Shown here in pieces: positions 26,028-34,955 of a DNA stretch of 64,000 nucleotides (position 1 is its first letter; every line of letters begins with the position of its first letter). The position numbers and the translations under genes were made by a program. The DNA is from Roseibium aggregatum. GTDB lineage: Bacteria; Pseudomonadota; Alphaproteobacteria; Rhizobiales; Stappiaceae. The stretch is from NCBI RefSeq assembly GCF_017309185.1, contig NZ_JAEKJZ010000004.1, forward strand, positions 372,001-436,000, given 5' to 3'. The notes under the pieces were generated by a model. That model saw nothing but the letters and a program-made list of their open reading frames with translations. It made no database searches and was not told the DNA's origin.

Positions 26028-27227
26028 ATGCCAGTGATCGATCGTATCGAACTCTATTTCGTGAAGGCTCCCCTGCCGGCTCCCTTCGCGCCCTCCTGGA
26101 TGCCGGGCCTGGTGCGGGAAGCGATCACTTTCTATCTCGTCCGCTTCGTGACCGACGAAGGCGTCGAGGGCTGGAGCGCGTTCACGTCCGGAGGACGCGA
26201 GCGGGCGGGCCTCGGCGATACGCTGGCGAACCTGTTTCTGGGCGAGAACCCGGAGAATATCGACCGGCTTTGCGAGCGCATTCACATCATGGCCGTGGGC
26301 GGCAGCTTCAACTGGTGGCTTGAACCGGCCTTTTGGGACATCAAGGCCAAGATGGCGGGCCTGCCGCTCTACAAGCTTCTGGGCGGAACGCACGACCGCC
26401 TGAAACTCTACGCCTCCGGCGGAGAGCTCAAGGACACCGGGGCGCGTCGCGAGGAAGCGGAAACCCGCTACGCCGAAGGTTTCGAAACCATGAAGGTCCG
26501 CGTCCACGATTTCGACGAAAAGGTCGACATCGAACATATTTCGGATATCGCGCTCCACATGCAGGGCCGGATGAAGATCTCCGTGGACTGCAACCAGGCC
26601 TTCCGCCTGACCCAGTTCGCGGAAGCGCCGCAATGGTCTCTGGAGCGGGCCAAGCGGTTCGTTGATGCGGCGGCCGATGTCGGTCTTGCCTGGGTGGAGG
26701 AGCCGCTGTTCGGGGAGTGGCATGAGGAGATCGCCCGTCTCACGGCCTATTCGCGGGTTCCCATCGCCGGCGGAGAACTGCACGTCATGGGCGCGCCGGA
26801 ACTGATCAGAATGGCGAAGATGGGGTGCTACAACATCTATCAGCCCGACGCGATGTTCGCAGGCGGGGTGAAGCAGGGTCTGGACGTGGCGAAAGCCTGC
26901 CGCGATCTGGGTCTCAAGTTCACGCCGCATACCTGGACCAACGGTTTCGGTCTGATCGTCAACGCACATGTGCATGCGGCCTCCGGCTTCGCCGACGAGA
27001 CGCTGTTCGAATACCCGCTGGCGGAACCGGGCTGGGTTCCGGAAGGCCGGGATGCGATCATCAGGGAGCCGTTTCATCACGACCGGGGCTGGTTCAACAT
27101 GCCTGAGGCGCCGGGTCTCGGTTTCGAGATCGATCATGAAAAACTTGCCAGATATGGTCGTTGCTTCTTCAAGGCAAGCCGCCGGGAAGTCCACTGGATG
27201 CCTCAGGCGCTGGCGGAGATCGTTTAG
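26028..27227 (+). CDS. Mandelate racemase/muconate lactonizing enzyme family protein (enolase superfamily), copy 2
   Basis: 399 residues from ATG 26028, preceded by GGAGAAG. The metal ligands are in KISVDCNQAF, WVEEPLFGEW and IAGGELHV; MKVRVHDF supplies the KxR(H) region and FTPHTWTNGFG the catalytic His loop. It is only distantly similar to copy 1 (different lengths and motifs), so the two probably act on different intermediates or stereoisomers. Own promoter with box B. Confidence 0.9.
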   Translation: MPVIDRIELYFVKAPLPAPFAPSWMPGLVREAITFYLVRFVTDEGVEGWSAFTSGGRERAGLGDTLANLFLGENPENIDRLCERIHIMAVGGSFNWWLEPAFWDIKAKMAGLPLYKLLGGTHDRLKLYASGGELKDTGARREEAETRYAEGFETMKVRVHDFDEKVDIEHISDIALHMQGRMKISVDCNQAFRLTQFAEAPQWSLERAKRFVDAAADVGLAWVEEPLFGEWHEEIARLTAYSRVPIAGGELHVMGAPELIRMAKMGCYNIYQPDAMFAGGVKQGLDVAKACRDLGLKFTPHTWTNGFGLIVNAHVHAASGFADETLFEYPLAEPGWVPEGRDAIIREPFHHDRGWFNMPEAPGLGFEIDHEKLARYGRCFFKASRREVHWMPQALAEIV

Positions 27228-27294
27228 GGCAGGGGTCTTGGGCACGGTAAAGCGAGTGGTTCAGCGTTGTTCCACGTCTCGTTGCAGATGCCGG

Positions 27295-27340
27295 ATTGGT
27301 CTGGACCTTTTGTCAAATTGGATATGAGTCGTGGACCAAT
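27295..27340 (+). promoter_or_regulatory. MocR-type 46-bp box C (upstream of FAD oxidase/ABC unit)
   Basis: ATTGGTCTG, 11 bases, AAATTGGATAT, then 15 bases ending GGACCAAT; the outer ATTGG and CCAAT are inverted, the inner ATTGG is direct. CTAG follows after 6 bases (27347-27350). The nearest start is 27412. Elements 1 and 2 are identical to box B. Confidence 0.8.
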
Positions 27341-27411
27341 ACTGTTCTAGCTTTTTTCTGCGGTGCTCGGTGCGTCCGTCTTTTTCTCCGGCGCACGTTT
27401 AGGGGAACGGA

Positions 27412-28728
27412 ATGGCTGTCGTTGATCTTTCGAAAATTCGTCGTACTCCCTTTTGGTACGATCAACTGACGGACGCACCCGAGTTACCGGTCGAAGTGCC
27501 GCAAACGGTCGACGTGGTGGTGATCGGCGCGGGATATACGGGACTGAGCGCGGCGATCGCAACGGCGCGCGGTGGGCGCTCGACCCTCGTGATCGATGCG
27601 GAAGATCCCGGGTATGGCTGCAGCAGTCGCAATGGCGGCCAGATCAGCACCAGCGTGAAACCTTCGCTGGAAAAGCTTGCCGCGAAATTCGGTGATGAAA
27701 AGGCCCGTGCGATCCGCGGCGAAGGGGCCGCGGCCCTGAACTGGCTGGGCAGTTTCGTCGAGGCCGAAGCGCTGGACTGCGACTTCCGGCGCTCCGGGCG
27801 CTTCCATGCCGCCCATACACCCGCCCATTATGAGGAACTGGTGCGCGACGCGGACAAGATGCGGCGCGAGGAAGGCATTGAAACCTTTGCCGTGCCGCGC
27901 AGCGAGCAGCGCAAGGAACTCGGATCCGATTCCTATTTCGGCGGTGTGGTATTTTCCAAACACTGTTCCGTGCATCCCGCCAAGCTTTTGCGCGAATTTC
28001 TGCGCGTTGCCGTGTCTTCCGGCGCTGCGGTCGTCGGACGCTGCCCCGCGACCCGGATCGAAAAGACCGGGTCCGGTTTCAGGGTCCACACCGCCAAGGG
28101 GGTGGTTGAGGCCGGAAACGTGATTGTCGCCACCAACGGCTATACAACGAACATGGTTCCGTGGCTGCGCCGCCGGATCATTCCGATCGGCAGTTACATC
28201 ATCACCACGGAAGAGTTGCCGCAGGACGTCGTGGACGAACTTTTCCCGACAGACCGGATCGCCAGCGACACCTGCAAGGTTCTCTACTATTACCGGGCCA
28301 CACCCGACCGGAAGCGGATCGCGTTCGGTGGCCGGGTGCTTTCGGCCGAGTGCGATCCGGTTGAGGCGGCGCCTCATCTTTACAATCACATGTGCCGGAT
28401 TTTTCCGACACTGAAGAGCTTCGGGCTTTCTCACGTCTGGAAAGGCACCGTGGCCTACAGTTTCGACGAGCTGGCCCATACCGGCGTTCACGACGGTGTT
28501 CACTACGCGCTCGGGTATTGCGGGTCGGGCGTGTCGATGGCGAGCTATCTTGGCATGAAAGCCGGCCAGAAGGTGCTGGGTCTGGCCGAAGGCCGGACGG
28601 CGTTCGACGATCTCACCCATCCGACGCAGCTCTTCTACACGGGCAAGCCCTGGTTCCTGCCGGCGGCGGTCGCCTATTACCGGTGGATGGACACAAGACA
28701 GTGGCAACGGGCCGCGGCGCGGGCCTGA
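27412..28728 (+). CDS. FAD-dependent amine/amino-acid oxidoreductase (DAO family, PuuB-like)
   Basis: 438 residues. FAD-binding VDVVVIGAGYTGLSAAIATA near residue 33-52, then GCSSRNGGQISTS, a block typical of the gamma-glutamylputrescine oxidase and glycine/sarcosine oxidase branch of the DAO family; C-terminal YALGYCGSGVSMASYLGMK closes the FAD site. Such oxidases turn a primary or secondary amine to an aldehyde or imine plus H2O2 (or reduced quinone). The aldehyde dehydrogenase at 21725-23203 could take the product. First gene of the box C unit, followed after 100 bp by the Pot-type importer. Confidence 0.9.
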   Translation: MAVVDLSKIRRTPFWYDQLTDAPELPVEVPQTVDVVVIGAGYTGLSAAIATARGGRSTLVIDAEDPGYGCSSRNGGQISTSVKPSLEKLAAKFGDEKARAIRGEGAAALNWLGSFVEAEALDCDFRRSGRFHAAHTPAHYEELVRDADKMRREEGIETFAVPRSEQRKELGSDSYFGGVVFSKHCSVHPAKLLREFLRVAVSSGAAVVGRCPATRIEKTGSGFRVHTAKGVVEAGNVIVATNGYTTNMVPWLRRRIIPIGSYIITTEELPQDVVDELFPTDRIASDTCKVLYYYRATPDRKRIAFGGRVLSAECDPVEAAPHLYNHMCRIFPTLKSFGLSHVWKGTVAYSFDELAHTGVHDGVHYALGYCGSGVSMASYLGMKAGQKVLGLAEGRTAFDDLTHPTQLFYTGKPWFLPAAVAYYRWMDTRQWQRAAARA

Positions 28729-28828
28729 AGGGCAGAGCTTATCGTGCGGACCTGGTCGCCCGGACGAAGAATATAACCTGACCGAAGTCGCGTTCCAGAG
28801 CGGCGATTGTTCGATAGGAGGACTATTG

Positions 28829-29869
28829 ATGAAACTTAAAGCAACTTTCTCATTGGCGGCAGCGTTGCTTGCCACCACATCGATTGCCCAAGCGGACGAT
28901 CTGACGATCGCCTCCTGGGGCGGTTCTTATCAGGAAGCACAGAGCAAGGCCCTGTTCGAACCCGCCGAAAAGGCCATGGGCATCAAGGTCAAGCAGGAAA
29001 CCTACGGCGGCATGTCCGACGTCAAGCTGCAGGTTTCGACCGGTCAGGTGACGCTCGACATCGTCGCCAGCGGCTCCGGTTCCGCGGCGCGGGCCGGCGC
29101 GGAAGGCCTGCTTGAGGAACTCGACTACGACGTGATCGACGTGTCGAATTTCGGTCCGACGCTTTACTCCAAATACTGTGTCGGCGGCGATGTCTTCTCG
29201 ACCGTCTATGCCTGGAACACGGAAACCTACGGCGAGGACGGACCGCAGAGCTGGGCCGATTTCTGGGATGTCGAGAAATTCCCCGGCAAGCGCGCTTATC
29301 GCAACAAGGTCGCCGGGGCCCTTGAGCCGGCCCTCATGGCCGACGGTGTTGCGCCCGAGGATGTCTACAAGGTCCTGGATTCGGAAGAAGGCATTGAGCG
29401 CGCCCTGAACAAGATCCGCGAACTGCGTCCGCATATCGACGTATTCTGGTCCTCCGGCGCGCAGCAGGCCCAGTTGATGAAGGACGGCGAGGTCGACATG
29501 ACCACCGGCTGGAACGGCCGCTTCGACAACGCCAAGAAGGACGGAGCGAAGGTCGCCTATTCCTTCAATCAGGCACTCCTGGACTACGATTGCTTCGCCA
29601 TCCCGAAAGGGGCTCCGAACAAGGACCTCGCCATGAAGTTCCTGGCCGAAGTCTCCAAGCCGGAATACCAGGACGACCTGCCCAAATACATCACCTACGG
29701 TCCGACCAACGCGGCGGCTTACGAAACCGGCGTGATTTCCCCGGAAACCGCGGCCGGCCTTCCGTCTTCGCCTGAAAATGCGGCCATGCAGCTTCCGATT
29801 TCCCTGGAATGGTATGCGAAGTGGGAAACCGTCGCTTCGGAAATGTACCAGGAAATGATGACCGAGTAG
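28829..29869 (+). CDS. Polyamine-type ABC transporter substrate-binding protein (PotD-like)
   Basis: 346-residue periplasmic binding protein with a Sec signal (MKLKATFSLAAALLATTSIA, cleavage near AQADD). The mature part starts DDLTIASWGGSYQEAQSKAL, common to the spermidine/putrescine-like binding proteins of this type. ATG 28829 lies 7 bases after AGGAGG; a TTG one codon upstream is too close to it. Precedes its ATPase and permeases, separated by a 13-bp hairpin. Confidence 0.93.
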   Translation: MKLKATFSLAAALLATTSIAQADDLTIASWGGSYQEAQSKALFEPAEKAMGIKVKQETYGGMSDVKLQVSTGQVTLDIVASGSGSAARAGAEGLLEELDYDVIDVSNFGPTLYSKYCVGGDVFSTVYAWNTETYGEDGPQSWADFWDVEKFPGKRAYRNKVAGALEPALMADGVAPEDVYKVLDSEEGIERALNKIRELRPHIDVFWSSGAQQAQLMKDGEVDMTTGWNGRFDNAKKDGAKVAYSFNQALLDYDCFAIPKGAPNKDLAMKFLAEVSKPEYQDDLPKYITYGPTNAAAYETGVISPETAAGLPSSPENAAMQLPISLEWYAKWETVASEMYQEMMTE

Positions 29870-29918
29870 GGTTTCTTCCCGATCTCGGCCGAAGCCCGCT
29901 GCCGGGCGCCGGAGCACG

Positions 29919-29947
29919 GGACGTCCACTCGGTTCGAGTGGACGTCC
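29919..29947 (+). terminator. 13-bp-stem hairpin after second PotD-like gene
   Basis: GGACGTCCACTCG and CGAGTGGACGTCC form a perfect stem with loop GTT, 50 bases after the binding-protein stop. No U-run. Same placement as the hairpin in the first Pot-type operon, so it probably sets binding-protein excess. Confidence 0.7.
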
Positions 29948-30050
29948 GAGGCCCGATCGGCTTGAATGCGCCGGAGAAGAGCCCGCGCGCCGGAGGCGCT
30001 CGGGACATTCCGCGCCTGTCGTTTTCACACAATAACAAGGAGGGGCCCCT

Positions 30051-31139
30051 TTGCGGTCACATGACAGCGATGCGCTGCCGATTTCGATCAAGGGCGTCAC
30101 CAAGACCTATGGACCGGTCCATGCACTGGACGATGTGTCGCTCGAAGTGAACAGCGGCGAGTTCATCACGCTTCTCGGCCCTTCGGGCTCAGGCAAGACG
30201 ACCTTGCTGATGGTTATTGCCGGTTTCACGCGCCCGGACTGCGGCAGCCTGAAATTCGGCGACAGGGAAGTCATCCGCACGCCGCCGCATCTGCGCGATC
30301 TCGGCATGACGTTCCAGAGCTATGCGCTCTTTCCACACATGACCGTCGCCGGAAATGTCGCTTATCCCTTGAAACTGCGGAAACTTCCGAAGGCGGAAAT
30401 CGCGGAGAGGGTGGAACGGGCTCTCGACACGGTACAGCTCGGCGGCTATGGCGACCGGGGCATCGATCAGTTGTCCGGCGGTCAGAAGCAGCGTGTTGCG
30501 CTGGCCCGCTCCATTGTGTTCGAGCCGCGCATTCTCCTGATGGACGAGCCGCTTTCCGCGCTCGACAAGAAACTGCGCGACCAGATGCAGATCGAACTGC
30601 GCCACCTGCACGAGAAACTCGGCATGACGACGGTCTACGTGACCCATGACCAGCGCGAGGCGCTGACCATGTCCGACAGGATCGCGGTGGTGAACAAGGG
30701 CCGTATCATGCAACTCGCCACGCCGCGCGAGCTTTACGAACGTCCGGCCAACCGCTTCGTCGCGGATTTCATCGGCGATTCCACGTTTCTTCCCGTCGAG
30801 AAAACCGGCGTGGGAATCTCCTATAACGGCATGGCATTGACGTTCAGCGAGGCTCCGCCGGATACGGAAAAGCTGATCCTGATGATCCGGCCAGAGCGTA
30901 TCGTCCTGTCTCCCGAAGGTCCGCGCGAGGGCGTCAATAATTTTTCCGCCACGGCCGTCGAAGTTGTCTACCAGGGCGACAGCTTTCTTCTCCATGCCCG
31001 CCTGGACGATGGAACGCAGATCGCCTTGCGCGGCGGGGTGCGCGGGGCAAGCCTGTCGGCTCTCCCCAATGTGGGCGACACGGTCACACTGACCCTGGCG
31101 CCGGAAGACACGGTTCTGATCGACGGAAGCGAGGTCTGA
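30051..31139 (+). CDS. ABC transporter ATP-binding protein (PotA-like)
   Basis: 362 residues, probably from TTG at 30051, which lies 5 bases after AAGGAGGGG; nearby ATGs are out of frame. Walker A GPSGSGKTT near residue 43, signature LSGGQKQRVALARSI near 140, Walker B ILLMDEPLSALDKKLRDQ near 160, C-terminal TOBE region from about 280. Energises the permeases that follow immediately. Confidence 0.93.
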   Translation: MRSHDSDALPISIKGVTKTYGPVHALDDVSLEVNSGEFITLLGPSGSGKTTLLMVIAGFTRPDCGSLKFGDREVIRTPPHLRDLGMTFQSYALFPHMTVAGNVAYPLKLRKLPKAEIAERVERALDTVQLGGYGDRGIDQLSGGQKQRVALARSIVFEPRILLMDEPLSALDKKLRDQMQIELRHLHEKLGMTTVYVTHDQREALTMSDRIAVVNKGRIMQLATPRELYERPANRFVADFIGDSTFLPVEKTGVGISYNGMALTFSEAPPDTEKLILMIRPERIVLSPEGPREGVNNFSATAVEVVYQGDSFLLHARLDDGTQIALRGGVRGASLSALPNVGDTVTLTLAPEDTVLIDGSEV

Positions 31140-31140
31140 G

Positions 31141-32025
31141 ATGCAGGCGATCCGGGCAAACGAGACGGGACTGCGCGTAGACGAGAAACTTGAGAGGCTG
31201 AAGCTTTACGGTCTGAGTTCTCCCGCGCTTCTGCTGATCCTTGTCATTCTGGTCATTCCGGTCGGTTGGCTGTTTTACGTGTCCTTTATTGGCGGTGACG
31301 GTCAGTTTTCCCTTGAAAACTATCAGCGGATGATCAAGCGCAGTTCCTACATGCGGATCTTCCGCACGACTTTCGAAGTCAGCGTCGTCACGACGGCCCT
31401 TTGCATCGTCATCGGCTATCCGCTGGCCTACTTCCTGTCCCAGTTGCCCGCGCGGCTGGCGAACCTGTGCATGATCACGGTGCTGCTGCCGTTCTGGACG
31501 TCCCTGCTGGTGCGCACATACGCCTGGCTGGTGCTGTTGCAGAAAAAGGGTCTCGTCAACGACTGGGCGATCGCGCTCGGGCTGTGGGACGAACCCATCA
31601 AGATGGTCCACAACATGACCGGCACGCTGATCGGCATGGTCCACATCATGCTGCCGTTCCTGATCCTTCCCGTCTACGGCTCGATGAAGGCGATCGACCG
31701 GGATTACATGAAGGCGGCGTCCAATCTGGGAGCCAGTCCGAAAAGAGCCTTTTGGGATGTCTTCTTTCCCCTGACCCTGCCGGGTCTTTTCGCCGGCACG
31801 CTGATGGTCTTCATCCTGTGTCTGGGCTTTTTCGTCACGCCGGCGGTTCTGGGTGGCGGCAAGGTGATCATGGTGTCGATGAAGATCGTTTCCAACATCG
31901 AGCTCTTCGTCAGCTGGGGGGCGGCGAGTGCGCTCGGCGTGGTTCTGCTCGCCATGACGTTCGCGATCCTCTGGGTAGCATCCCGCTTCCTGAAACTGGA
32001 TCAGATCGCCGGGGGAGGTCACTGA
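31141..32025 (+). CDS. ABC transporter permease (PotB-like)
   Basis: 294-residue inner-membrane permease starting one base after the ATPase stop. About six membrane segments; EAA loop DYMKAASNLGASPKRAFWDV near residue 195 and FFVTPAVLGGGKVIMVSMKI near 235. Pairs with the downstream permease, whose ATG overlaps its stop (TGATG). Confidence 0.93.
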   Translation: MQAIRANETGLRVDEKLERLKLYGLSSPALLLILVILVIPVGWLFYVSFIGGDGQFSLENYQRMIKRSSYMRIFRTTFEVSVVTTALCIVIGYPLAYFLSQLPARLANLCMITVLLPFWTSLLVRTYAWLVLLQKKGLVNDWAIALGLWDEPIKMVHNMTGTLIGMVHIMLPFLILPVYGSMKAIDRDYMKAASNLGASPKRAFWDVFFPLTLPGLFAGTLMVFILCLGFFVTPAVLGGGKVIMVSMKIVSNIELFVSWGAASALGVVLLAMTFAILWVASRFLKLDQIAGGGH

Positions 32026-32852
32026 TGTTCAATTGGCTGAACCAGCCCGCGACCGAAACGCAGATTACGCACGGCCAGCGCCTGTGGCTCTATATCGTGG
32101 CCGTCGTCATCATGCTGCTGCTGGTGGCGCCGACGCTGATCGTGGTGCCGATGTCGTTTTCCGACAGCCAGTATCTGGAGTTCCCGCCGAAAGTCTGGTC
32201 CCTGCGCTGGTACGAGCATTATTTCGGCTCGTCGGAATGGATGCTGGCGACCTGGACGTCGCTCAAAGCCGCCTTTCTGACCATGCTGGTCGCGACCCCG
32301 GTCGGTGTCCTGGCGGCCTATGGTCTGCATGCGTCCAACGTACGGTTCGTCCGGGTCACCTTTCTGTTCCTGATCACGCCGATGATGGTGCCGCTGGTTC
32401 TCGTCGCCATCGGCGTGTTCTATGTGTATGTCCAGCTCGGTATCCTGTACACGGTCGGCGGACTGGTTCTGGCGCATTCGATCCTGGCTCTGCCGCTGGT
32501 GGTGATCGTCATCGGCTCGGCGCTGAAAAGCTACGACATGAGCCAGGAAAACGCAGCGCGCAGCCTCGGGGCTCCACGGTGGAAGGCCTTTTTGACGATC
32601 ACCCTGCCGCAGATCCGCTTCGCGGTGGTGACCGCAGCCCTGCTGGCATTTCTCACCTCCTTCGACGAGGTCGTGGTCGCCATGTTCATCTCGGGCGGCG
32701 ACAATCCGACCCTGACCCGCAACATGTTCAACGCGCTGCGCGACCAGATCGATCCGACGATCGCCTCGATCTCGACGATCATGATCTGCGTCACCACGTT
32801 CATGATGATCCTTGCGCAGCTGTTCGGCCAGCAGAAGAAAGCGCAGGACTGA
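32025..32852 (+). CDS. ABC transporter permease (PotC-like)
   Basis: 275-residue inner-membrane permease starting MFNWLNQPATETQITHGQR. EAA loop MSQENAARSLGAPRWKAFLT near residue 175, then FDEVVVAMFISGGDNPTLTR typical of PotC-like proteins of this second type. Translationally coupled to the previous permease by one shared base. Confidence 0.93.
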   Translation: MFNWLNQPATETQITHGQRLWLYIVAVVIMLLLVAPTLIVVPMSFSDSQYLEFPPKVWSLRWYEHYFGSSEWMLATWTSLKAAFLTMLVATPVGVLAAYGLHASNVRFVRVTFLFLITPMMVPLVLVAIGVFYVYVQLGILYTVGGLVLAHSILALPLVVIVIGSALKSYDMSQENAARSLGAPRWKAFLTITLPQIRFAVVTAALLAFLTSFDEVVVAMFISGGDNPTLTRNMFNALRDQIDPTIASISTIMICVTTFMMILAQLFGQQKKAQD

Positions 32853-32920
32853 GTTCAAACCGACCGCCGGGCGTGCGTCGCCCGGCCTGTTTCCTTCCAG
32901 ATTTTCCGCCGGAGCCATTC

Positions 32921-33286
32921 ATGATCGATCTGCTCACCTTCGCGAACCTTGCCGCGCAGCCGCTCGGTGCCTTCGCCCCGAAGCCCACGACCCTGACCGA
33001 GGGACAGGAGGAGGCTTCAAGCCTCCTTTGGACGTCCGCCGACGGTCACACGAAAATCGGTGTCTGGGAATGCACGCCCGGCCATTTCACCGCAGACCGG
33101 ACCAAGGCGGGCGAATACTGCCACATCCTGTCCGGACGCGCCTCCGTGACCAATGCCGACGGCAGCGGCACCCGCGAGATCGGACCCGGCGATCTTCTGG
33201 TGCTTCCGCAGGGCTGGACCGGCGAATGGGTGATCCACGAACACATGCGCAAGCTGTTCGTGATCGACGCCGCGCCGGAGAGTTGA
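32921..33286 (+). CDS. Small cupin protein (DUF861/EutQ-like)
   Basis: 121-residue single-domain beta barrel. The cupin box reads EYCHILSGRASVTNADG followed by IGPGDLLVLPQGWTGEW, as in the cupin_3 group that accompanies amine and opine catabolic genes. Metal ligands are partly kept (His in CHIL; the second-motif His is in WVIHEHMRK). 68 bp after the permease on the same strand, so probably last in the box C unit. It may bind or isomerise an intermediate; no activity can be assigned. Confidence 0.85.
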   Translation: MIDLLTFANLAAQPLGAFAPKPTTLTEGQEEASSLLWTSADGHTKIGVWECTPGHFTADRTKAGEYCHILSGRASVTNADGSGTREIGPGDLLVLPQGWTGEWVIHEHMRKLFVIDAAPES

Positions 33287-33327
33287 GCGCGGAGGTTGCC
33301 TCATGCGAAAATTAGAGAATTTGCCGG

Positions 33328-33353
33328 CCCGGTTTTGCGCAGCAAAAACCGGG
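33328..33353. terminator. Hairpin between convergent cupin and DadA-like genes
   Basis: CCCGGTTTTGC pairs with GCAAAAACCGGG (one bulged A) around a short loop. The A/T-rich inner arms give it some terminator character on either strand. It lies 41 bp after the cupin stop and 110 bp from the convergent gene's stop. Confidence 0.55.
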
Positions 33354-33463
33354 AAACAGTATCTCCGGTGAAGCTTTTTTGGCAGGCGCTTGCGTTTACC
33401 GGGTCCCTGTCTCCGCAGGGTCGACAAGAAACGGCAATGGACTCATCCGCATAAGTCCCGACC

Positions 33464-34705
33464 CTAAAACCGGTCCGGCCGATATGGCGTAAGGTTGGTG
33501 TTCGGCAGCCTGTCCGATGCCAGATCCGCGACCATCCGGCCGAGCTTGGGGCCGATGGTCAGACCGACATGCTGGCCCCCGTAGGCATGCAGGACATTCG
33601 GGGCTTTCGCGGATTCCCCGACGACCGGCAGGCTGTCCGGTGTGGTCGGCCGGCGCCCCATCCAGCTTTCCACCTTGTCGAAGTCAAGCGTGGGGTAAAC
33701 CCGCCGAACGGCCTTCTCGATGAGGTTGGGCGGTGCTTTGGCAGGCGGGCCCGAGATGCCGGCGAATTCAACAACGCCCGCGCCGCGCAGCGCATCCCGC
33801 ATCGGCGTGAGGACGATCTTGGCATCCGTCACCATATAGGGCTGCGGGGCTGTGAATTCCGGCTTGCCGATTGAGACATGATAGCCGCGCTCGGCTTCCA
33901 GCTTCATCTTGATGCCGAGCCTCTTCGCAATCGGGCCGGACCAGACGCCCGCCGTCAGAACGATCTTGTCCGCCTCAAGAACATCTCCACCTTCCAGAGT
34001 CACGAAGGGCGCGCTTCCGGGGGTGATGTCGGCAACACGTGCCTGACGGAAAATCCCGCCCAGGCTCAGGTGGTGGGCAAAGAGATCCGCCGCATAGTCT
34101 CCGGGAGACGACAGCCACTTGCAGTCGTCGAAGACGGTTGCGAATTGATAGGCCGGGCCAAGGTTCGGGTCCCGTTCCAGAAGCTGTTCGCGCGTCATCG
34201 GGACCGGCTCCAGCCCGTAACGCCGGCGGGTCTCGATGGTCAGCGTGTCTGACTCGTAGTCCTGTCGCTGCTTGTAGAGGGTGACGAGGTCGCCGCTTTG
34301 AATATGGCGTTCCGCCGGCGTTCCCGCCGCAAGCGCCAGATGCTGCTCATTAGTGTCGAAGGTGACTTGAGACAGTCCCTGAGAGATCTCCGCGATCCGT
34401 TCCTGCGTCAGATTGCGGATAAAGGGAACCAGCCACGGCAGAAGGCGGGGAAGGTAGGACCATCGCATGTAAAGCGGCGAGTCCGGGTCGAGAAGCATCG
34501 CCGGAGCCTTGCGGACCAGGGACGGAGCGGCGACCGGCATGACGGAGGTCCGGGCGAGCAATCCGGCGTTGCCGTAGGAGGACTGCTCCGGCGAGCCGGG
34601 ATGAACCGGATCGATCAGGGTCGTGGCCCAGCCTTCCCGGCGCAACCACTCGGCCGCTGCAAGCCCGGTGATGCCCGCGCCGACAATCAAGACTGACTTT
34701 TGCAT
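33464..34705 (-). CDS. FAD-dependent D-amino-acid dehydrogenase-like oxidoreductase (DadA type)
   Basis: 413 residues. N-terminal FAD motif SVLIVGAGITGLAAAEWLRR, then SSYGNAGLLARTSVMP and C-terminal MGRRPTTPDSLPVVG with YGGQHVGLTIGPKLGRMVAD, the pattern of DadA/glycine oxidase-like dehydrogenases. Deaminates an amino or imino acid and passes electrons to the quinone pool in this family. Divergent from the GMC gene across a 250-bp gap that holds box D, so MocR may act on it too. Confidence 0.88.
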   Translation of the reverse strand: MQKSVLIVGAGITGLAAAEWLRREGWATTLIDPVHPGSPEQSSYGNAGLLARTSVMPVAAPSLVRKAPAMLLDPDSPLYMRWSYLPRLLPWLVPFIRNLTQERIAEISQGLSQVTFDTNEQHLALAAGTPAERHIQSGDLVTLYKQRQDYESDTLTIETRRRYGLEPVPMTREQLLERDPNLGPAYQFATVFDDCKWLSSPGDYAADLFAHHLSLGGIFRQARVADITPGSAPFVTLEGGDVLEADKIVLTAGVWSGPIAKRLGIKMKLEAERGYHVSIGKPEFTAPQPYMVTDAKIVLTPMRDALRGAGVVEFAGISGPPAKAPPNLIEKAVRRVYPTLDFDKVESWMGRRPTTPDSLPVVGESAKAPNVLHAYGGQHVGLTIGPKLGRMVADLASDRLPNTNLTPYRPDRF

Positions 34706-34831
34706 ATTCGAAGCGCCCTGGTTCCTGAATCGTCTAAGTCATTAAAGGCCATAGCGTCCCGGCGACGGCAGGTCCATTCTGCCGGAACAATAAATGCCAA
34801 AGCCGGAAACGATGTGCTCGGGGCAGGTGTA

Positions 34832-34877
34832 ATGGTATGAGAACGATTTGAAAATGGATATGCAGACCAGACCAATC
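34832..34877 (+). promoter_or_regulatory. MocR-type 46-bp box D (between DadA-like and GMC genes)
   Basis: AATGGTATG, 11 bases, AAAATGGATAT, then 15 bases ending AGACCAAT. Read in reverse it also begins with a perfect ATTGGTCTG. CTAG follows 6 bases after the box (34884-34887) as in boxes B and C; the GMC start is at 34956. First element matches 7 of 9 bases. Confidence 0.72.
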
Positions 34878-34955
34878 TTTGCCTAGCTTGGCCGAGACCC
34901 AGGATCGCGAACGCTGAACCTCGGTACGATGCCCGCTCGATATCCAGGATGCCCC

